DNA from: Azoarcus sp.
GTDB taxonomy: Bacteria > Pseudomonadota > Gammaproteobacteria > Burkholderiales > Rhodocyclaceae
Direction: 5' to 3'
DNA: 9,107 nt
Assembly (NCBI GenBank): GCA_031268685.1
Contig: JAIRWW010000193.1
Coordinates: 1-9,107 of the forward strand
Positions within the stretch are counted from its first letter, which is position 1. The number at the start of each line of letters is the position of its first letter. The notes under the pieces were generated by a model that had not been told where the DNA came from, searched no databases, and saw nothing but the letters and a program-made list of their open reading frames with translations. A program made the position numbers and the translations under genes. This document shows, piece after piece, positions 4,827 through 9,107 of this stretch.

Positions 4827-6143
4827 ATGACCGCCTCGCTACTGCAACGCTCTCTTGCCGCCGTCTGGCATCCATGCACCCAAATGAAGCACCACGAAAT
4901 CCTGCCGCCTGTGCCAGTCGTCGCTGGCAAAGGGCCGTGGCTAATCACCGAGGACGGCAAGCAGATATTGGATGGCATCAGTTCGTGGTGGGTCAATCTT
5001 TTCGGACATTGCAATCCGCGCATCAATGCCGCCTTGCGTGAGCAACTCGACCGGCTGGAACACGCGATGCTTGCCGGTTTCACCCATCCTCCCGTGGTCG
5101 AACTGTCCGAACGGCTGGCCGCGCTCACGGACGGCGCACTCGGACATGCCTTCTATGCCTCTGACGGCGCCTCGTCCGTAGAGATTGCGCTCAAGATGAG
5201 TTTTCATGCGTGGCGCAACCAGGGGCTGCCGCAAAAAGACCGTTTCCTGTGCCTGGAAAACAGCTATCACGGCGAAACCGTTGGCGCGCTCGCCGTCACC
5301 GATGTCGCCCTGTTCCGGGAAGCTTACGCGCCGCTCCTGCGTCAAGCCGAAACCGTACCCACGCCGGACGCGCGCCGCGCCGCGCCGGGCGAATCCGCCG
5401 CCGATGCCGCCCGCCGCGCCGCCGGAGCGCTGGCGGAAAAGCTCGAAGCCGAAGGCGGGCGCATCGCCGCCTTCATCCTTGAACCGCTGGTGCAGGCCGC
5501 GGCGGGCATGGTGATGCACGATCCTGAATACCTGCGGCTCGCCCGCGCCCTGTGCGACCGCCACCAAGTGCATTTGATCTGCGATGAAATCGCCGTCGGC
5601 TATGGACGCAGCGGCACGTTTTTCGCGCACGAGCAGGCGGGCATCCGCCCCGACCTGCTGTGCCTCTCCAAAGGCATCTCCGGCGGTTATCTGCCGCTGT
5701 CCGCCGTACTGTGCCGCGACGAGATTTTCCGCGCCTTTTACGACGACGATATGCGCCGGGGCTTTTTGCATTCGCACTCCTACACCGGCAATCCGCTCGC
5801 CTGCCGCGCCGCGCTGGCAACGCTGGATATTTTCGATGAAGATGGCGTGCTTGCCGCCAACCGGGAACGCGCCGCATTGTTGGGGCGTTTACTCGCGGAA
5901 GCCTTCTCCGGCCACGCGGCGGTGCGCCACCTGCGCCAGCGCGGCATGATCGCCGCCTTCGATGTCGAAGACGCGCCAAAGGATTTCTCCCGCCGCTTTT
6001 TCGCCGCCGCGCTCGATGCCGGAGCGCTCCTGCGGCCCATCGGCAACACGGTATATTTCATGCCGCCCTATGTCATGAACGAAGCAGAACTGCGCGCGCT
6101 GACCCAGGCCGCCGCGCATGCGCTCGGGCGCGCGCTGACATGA
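4827..6143 (+). CDS. bioA: adenosylmethionine-8-amino-7-oxononanoate aminotransferase BioA
   Basis: Class III PLP-dependent aminotransferase that converts KAPA to 7,8-diaminopelargonate, with S-adenosylmethionine as the usual amino donor. The 438 residues are close to the E. coli length. Visible motifs are WHPCTQM (14-20), DGISSWWVNLFGHCNPRI (49-66), the phosphate-contact SDGASS (112-117), NSYHGETVGALAVTD (145-159), CDEIAVGYGRSGTFF (252-266, with D253 facing the PLP nitrogen) and LSKGISGGYLPLSAVL with PLP lysine K282. HSHSYTGNPLACRAAL (315-330) is also typical. The ATG at 4827 fits the family N-terminus. The frame stays open far upstream, but that part only shadows the membrane-protein gene. 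No clear Shine-Dalgarno sequence is seen. The stop overlaps the bioF start in ATGA. Confidence 0.96.
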   Translation: MTASLLQRSLAAVWHPCTQMKHHEILPPVPVVAGKGPWLITEDGKQILDGISSWWVNLFGHCNPRINAALREQLDRLEHAMLAGFTHPPVVELSERLAALTDGALGHAFYASDGASSVEIALKMSFHAWRNQGLPQKDRFLCLENSYHGETVGALAVTDVALFREAYAPLLRQAETVPTPDARRAAPGESAADAARRAAGALAEKLEAEGGRIAAFILEPLVQAAAGMVMHDPEYLRLARALCDRHQVHLICDEIAVGYGRSGTFFAHEQAGIRPDLLCLSKGISGGYLPLSAVLCRDEIFRAFYDDDMRRGFLHSHSYTGNPLACRAALATLDIFDEDGVLAANRERAALLGRLLAEAFSGHAAVRHLRQRGMIAAFDVEDAPKDFSRRFFAAALDAGALLRPIGNTVYFMPPYVMNEAELRALTQAAAHALGRALT

Positions 6144-7318
6144 ACCAGCTCGACCGCATGCGCGCCGCGCTCGATGCACTCGACCGCGATCATCTACGGC
6201 GCATCCGCCGCGACAACGAACAGCCCTGCTCGCCCCATGTCCTCATCGACGGCAAGGCATACCTCGCTTTTTGCAGCAATGATTATCTCGGCCTCGCCGG
6301 AGATCCCCGCCTGGCCGAAGCGCTTGCCGAAGGCGCGCGGCGCTGGGGCGCGGGTGCGGGCGCTTCGCATCTGGTATCCGGCCATTACACCGTGCAGCAC
6401 GACCTCGAACGGCGGCTCGCGGCTTTCGCCGGGCGCGAGCGGGCGCTCGTCTTCCCCGCCGGATTCATGGCCAATTGCGGCATCGTGCCAGTGTTGACCG
6501 GGCGCGGCGACGCCATATTCGCCGACCGGCTCAACCACGCTTCGCTCATCGACGGCATGTTGCTGTCGAACGCCAAGGCACACCGTTACCCGCACCTCGA
6601 TCTCGCCGCGCTCGAACGCATGCTGGCCGCAAGCGAAGCGCCGGCGAAACTCATCGTGAGCGACGCCGTGTTCAGCATGGATGGCGATGTCGCGCCCTTG
6701 CGCGAATTGATGGCGCTCGCCGAGCGGTTCGATGCCTGGCTGCTCATCGACGACGCCCACGGCTTCGGCGTACTCGGGCCGCAGGGCCGCGGCGCGCTCG
6801 CCGAAGCCGGACTGCCCGGCGATGCCGCGGAAAGCTGGCGCCTGATCCAGGTCGGTACGCTGTCCAAGGCCGCGGGCGTCGCGGGAGCCTTCGTCGCGGG
6901 CGCTGATGAAGTCGTCGAGTGGCTGATGCAGAAAACCCGCACCTATATCTTCACTACCGGCTCGCCCCCCGCGCTGGCGCAAGCCTTGCTCGCCAGCATC
7001 GGCCTCATCGAAGAAGGCGACGAACGCCGCGCCCGCCTTGCCGCGCTGATCGGGCAACTCACCGCCGGTCTTGCGCAAAAACGCTGGAAACTCTTGCCTT
7101 CGCGCACGCCTATCCAGCCCCTCATCGTCGGGGACAACGCCACAGCGCTGGCGCTGGCCGCGGCGCTGATGAACGAAGGGCTGTGGGTTCCGGCGATCCG
7201 CCCGCCCACGGTGCCCCCGGGCAGCGCGCGCTTGCGCATCTCGTTGTCGGCGGCGCACACGCCGGACGACATCGACCGCCTGACCGAAGCCATCAACCGG
7301 CAGGAGAGCTGCTCGTGA
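6140..7318 (+). CDS. bioF: 8-amino-7-oxononanoate synthase BioF
   Basis: PLP-dependent alpha-oxoamine synthase that condenses pimeloyl-ACP (or -CoA) with L-alanine to give KAPA, the first step of biotin ring assembly. It has 392 residues, about the normal size. Motifs: FCSNDYLGLAGDPRL (44-58), GAGASHLVSGHYTVQHDLE (72-90), VFSMDGDVAPL (177-187), LLIDDAHGFGVLGPQGRG (201-218, with D204 and H207 at the cofactor) and GTLSKAAGVAGAFVAG with PLP lysine K243. The C-terminal IRPPTVPPGSARLRISLSA (353-371) is characteristic. The ATG overlaps the bioA stop by 4 bp and the TGA lies inside the GTGA of bioH, so translation is likely coupled on both sides. Confidence 0.96.
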   Translation: MNQLDRMRAALDALDRDHLRRIRRDNEQPCSPHVLIDGKAYLAFCSNDYLGLAGDPRLAEALAEGARRWGAGAGASHLVSGHYTVQHDLERRLAAFAGRERALVFPAGFMANCGIVPVLTGRGDAIFADRLNHASLIDGMLLSNAKAHRYPHLDLAALERMLAASEAPAKLIVSDAVFSMDGDVAPLRELMALAERFDAWLLIDDAHGFGVLGPQGRGALAEAGLPGDAAESWRLIQVGTLSKAAGVAGAFVAGADEVVEWLMQKTRTYIFTTGSPPALAQALLASIGLIEEGDERRARLAALIGQLTAGLAQKRWKLLPSRTPIQPLIVGDNATALALAAALMNEGLWVPAIRPPTVPPGSARLRISLSAAHTPDDIDRLTEAINRQESCS

Positions 7319-8079
7319 ACGCCGCGGCAAAAATGCCCATGGTGTTCCTGCACGGCTGGGCAATGACACCCTCGATCTGGCAAGCGATGGCCGCCGCCCT
7401 GAGCGGCGACGCTTCCGAAATCCACACGCCCGCCCTGCCCGGCCACGGCGTCGCCACAGCCAGCCCCCGAAACAGCCTCGCCGCCTGGGTAGAAGCATTC
7501 GCTCCCACGCTGCCAGGCAATGCAGTTCTCATCGGCTGGTCGCTGGGCGCGCTGCTCGCGCTCGAACTTGCCCGCGTCCGGCCCCGGCGCGTCGCCAGTC
7601 TGATACTCATCGGAGCCACGCCCCGATTCGTCGCCGACGACGGCTGGCCTCATGGACTGGACGAAAAAACAGTCTCGGATTTCATCGAAGGCTACGCCAG
7701 CAATCCAGCCGCCACGCTGCGCCGCTTTCTCGCCTTGCAAACCTTCGGCGACGATAGCCGCAAGCATCTGCTCCACAGGCTTTCCGAGACGGCTTGCCTG
7801 CCTCACGCCGGGCAAACGCCCCAAGCGCTCGCGGACGGCCTGCGCATTCTCGCCGACACCGACCTCCGCGCCGAACTCGCGGCCATCGAACAACCCGTTT
7901 GCCTCATCCATGGCGACGGCGACGCATTGATGCCGCCCGATGCCGCGCGCTGGCTCGCCAACACCCTGCCCCGCGCCCGCCTGAACATATTGAAAAATCG
8001 CGGCCACGCCCCGCTGATTTCGGCTTGCGACGAATGTGTGGCGGCGGCCCGTGCGCACCTGCACGCGGAATTCGGCTGA
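7315..8079 (+). CDS. bioH: pimeloyl-[ACP] methyl ester carboxylesterase BioH
   Basis: Alpha/beta hydrolase that removes the methyl ester added by BioC once the pimeloyl chain is complete, so releasing the acyl-ACP to BioF. The catalytic triad is visible: nucleophile S76 in GWSLGA, D203 in HGDGDALMPP and H231 in RGHAPLI. FLHGWAMTPSIWQ (11-23) holds the oxyanion-hole segment, and LPGHG (41-45) is typical. Length is 254 residues, as for E. coli BioH. The GTG at 7315 is chosen because AGGAGAG (7302-7308) lies six bases upstream, the best ribosome-binding site in the cluster, and because GTGA overlaps the bioF stop. Internal ATGs at 7333 and 7339 would trim the N-terminus. Position between bioF and bioC supports BioH over a generic hydrolase. 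Confidence 0.92.
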   Translation: MNAAAKMPMVFLHGWAMTPSIWQAMAAALSGDASEIHTPALPGHGVATASPRNSLAAWVEAFAPTLPGNAVLIGWSLGALLALELARVRPRRVASLILIGATPRFVADDGWPHGLDEKTVSDFIEGYASNPAATLRRFLALQTFGDDSRKHLLHRLSETACLPHAGQTPQALADGLRILADTDLRAELAAIEQPVCLIHGDGDALMPPDAARWLANTLPRARLNILKNRGHAPLISACDECVAAARAHLHAEFG

Positions 8080-8083
8080 GATC

Positions 8084-8866
8084 ATGGCCGCTCTTGCTCG
8101 CAAACACGAAATCCGCCGCGCATTCGACCGCGCCGCCGCCACTTACGACACCGCCGCCCATGTGCAGCGCGAAGCAGCGGCACATCTGTCCGCCTTCGCC
8201 CGAACTCCGGCAAAAGCCGTGCGCTGCGTACTCGATGCCGGTTGCGGCACCGGACAGGCCCTGCCCGGACTAGCGGCACGCTTTCCGCAGGCGCATCGTA
8301 TCGCGCTCGATTTTTCTCCCGCCATGCTCGCCCGCGCCCGCGCTTTCGACGCCCTGCCCTTGTGCGCCGACATCGAATACCTGCCGCTTGCCGACGCCAC
8401 GGTCGACCTCTACTGGTCGAGCCTGGCCCTGCAATGGTGCGATCCGGCCAGGGCGCTCGCCGAAGCCGCCCGTGTACTAAAACCGGGCGGCGCTGCATGG
8501 ATCGCCACGCTGGGACCGAACACCCTGCACGAATTGCGCACTGCTTTCGCAAGCGTGGACGACGATGTTCACGTCATCGATTTCGACGATATCGCCCATT
8601 GGCTCGCCATAGCCGAAGCTTCGGGTCTCGCCATCGAGACGCACAGCCAGACACCACTTTGCGAGATCGCCGCCGATTTGCACGAACTCCTTGGTAACAT
8701 CAAGGCTATCGGCGCGCATACCGTCGGCGAAAAGCGGCGTAGACAACCGCTCGGACGGCGCGGCTGGCAGATTCTCCAGTCCGCCTACGAAGCTTTTCGC
8801 CGCCCCGACGGTGCGCTGCCCGCGACATACGATTTGATTCTGCTCGCCTTGAGGAAGCCCGCATGA
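8084..8866 (+). CDS. bioC: malonyl-[ACP] O-methyltransferase BioC
   Basis: SAM-dependent methyltransferase that methylates the free carboxyl of malonyl-ACP, disguising it so that fatty-acid synthesis can extend it to the pimeloyl ester. It has 260 residues. Motifs: the BioC N-terminal FDRAAATYDTAAHVQREAA (14-32), SAM motif I VLDAGCGTGQAL (49-60), ALDFSPAMLARAR (74-86), WSSLALQWCDPARALAEAAR (111-130), LKPGG (132-136) and TLGPNTLHEL (142-151). The ATG at 8084, four bp after the bioH stop, fits the family start. An upstream ATG at 8036 in the same frame would overlap bioH by 44 bp and is less likely. It ends in the ATGA that starts bioD. Confidence 0.95.
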   Translation: MAALARKHEIRRAFDRAAATYDTAAHVQREAAAHLSAFARTPAKAVRCVLDAGCGTGQALPGLAARFPQAHRIALDFSPAMLARARAFDALPLCADIEYLPLADATVDLYWSSLALQWCDPARALAEAARVLKPGGAAWIATLGPNTLHELRTAFASVDDDVHVIDFDDIAHWLAIAEASGLAIETHSQTPLCEIAADLHELLGNIKAIGAHTVGEKRRRQPLGRRGWQILQSAYEAFRRPDGALPATYDLILLALRKPA

Positions 8867-9107
8867 CGGCGTTTCGCGCTTGGTTCGTCACAGGAACCGA
8901 CACAGGAGTCGGCAAAACCTTCGCCACGTGCGCCCTCATCCATGCCGCGCGCGCGCAGGGATTCGCCACCCTTGGCATGAAACCGGTCGCAGCGGGCGCA
9001 GAACAGACCGGCGGCGAATACCTCAACGAAGACACCGTCCGCCTGCGCGCCGCGGGCAGCTCCGACCCCGGCCCCGAACTCATCACGCCCTATTGCCTGC
9101 GCACACC
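8863..9107 (+). CDS. bioD: dethiobiotin synthetase BioD, N-terminal part
   Basis: About 81 residues are readable before the window ends. BioD is the ATP-dependent carboxylase that closes the ureido ring of dethiobiotin from diaminopelargonate and CO2. The N-terminus AWFVTGTDTGVGKTF contains the P-loop with K18 and T19, and GMKPVAAG (38-45) carries the conserved lysine K40; both are diagnostic. The start is supported by GAGGAAG (8851-8857) five bases before the ATG and by the 4-bp overlap with bioC. The missing C-terminus cannot be judged, and bioB, if it follows, is outside the window. Confidence 0.95.
   Translation, partial: MTAFRAWFVTGTDTGVGKTFATCALIHAARAQGFATLGMKPVAAGAEQTGGEYLNEDTVRLRAAGSSDPGPELITPYCLRT

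Noticed and set aside
6919..7314. Upstream extension of the bioH frame.
   Set aside because: It lies in the 3' part of bioF; the strong AGGAGAG site and the GTGA overlap mark the real start at 7315.
6194..7498. A 434-residue open frame on the minus strand opposite bioF and bioH.
   Set aside because: It lies wholly opposite two clearly identified genes, has a composition typical of antisense frames in GC-rich coding DNA and shows no recognisable domain.
6943..8142. A 399-residue open frame on the minus strand opposite bioF, bioH and the start of bioC.
   Set aside because: Antisense shadow of identified genes, with no motif or ribosome-binding site.

Overview
The window reads as an ordinary, GC-rich chromosomal segment of a proteobacterium, most likely a betaproteobacterium. 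This is inferred from the protein sequences, from the bamD / rluD-pgeF neighbourhood and from a biotin cluster with bioH between bioF and bioC. Nothing fixes the genus. There is no phage, transposase, CRISPR array, tRNA or rRNA. Nearly all the DNA is coding, and the only sizeable noncoding stretch (408-715) is AT-rich.

Layout. (1) 1-407, minus strand: start of rpmA (L27, cut by the window edge) and complete rplU (L21), with a good sigma-70-type promoter at 447-475. (2) 408-715: intergenic region between divergent transcription units, with nested hairpins, a 21-bp-phased direct repeat and a probable extended -10 element for the next gene. (3) 716-1468, plus: PP2C-type Ser/Thr phosphatase with a complete set of metal ligands. 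(4) 1502-2320, minus: BamD, the lipoprotein of the outer-membrane BAM complex, converging on the phosphatase gene. (5) 2307-4254, plus: rluD (23S rRNA pseudouridine synthase) and pgeF, overlapping by 8 bp. The starts of bamD and rluD overlap head to head. RluD carries an unusual in-frame insertion made of a 30-bp tandem repeat and a REP-like palindrome. (6) 4328-9107, plus: a four-helix membrane protein of unknown function, then bioA, bioF, bioH, bioC and the start of bioD.

The biotin genes cover pimelate-moiety synthesis by the BioC-BioH route (methylation of malonyl-ACP, later hydrolysis of the pimeloyl-ACP methyl ester) and ring assembly (BioF, BioA, BioD). bioB is not in the window. The bio genes overlap by 4 bp or less or lie a few bases apart (bioA/bioF ATGA, bioF/bioH GTGA, bioC/bioD ATGA, bioH-bioC 4-bp gap), so they are almost certainly one translationally coupled operon. 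The 73-bp gap before the membrane-protein gene holds a perfect inverted repeat and a chain of tiny overlapping reading frames. It is the most likely place for control of the cluster.

I found no clearly new biological system. The points most worth a second look are the RluD insertion, the interlocked bamD/rluD start region, the unknown membrane protein heading the biotin cluster, and the small leader region before it.
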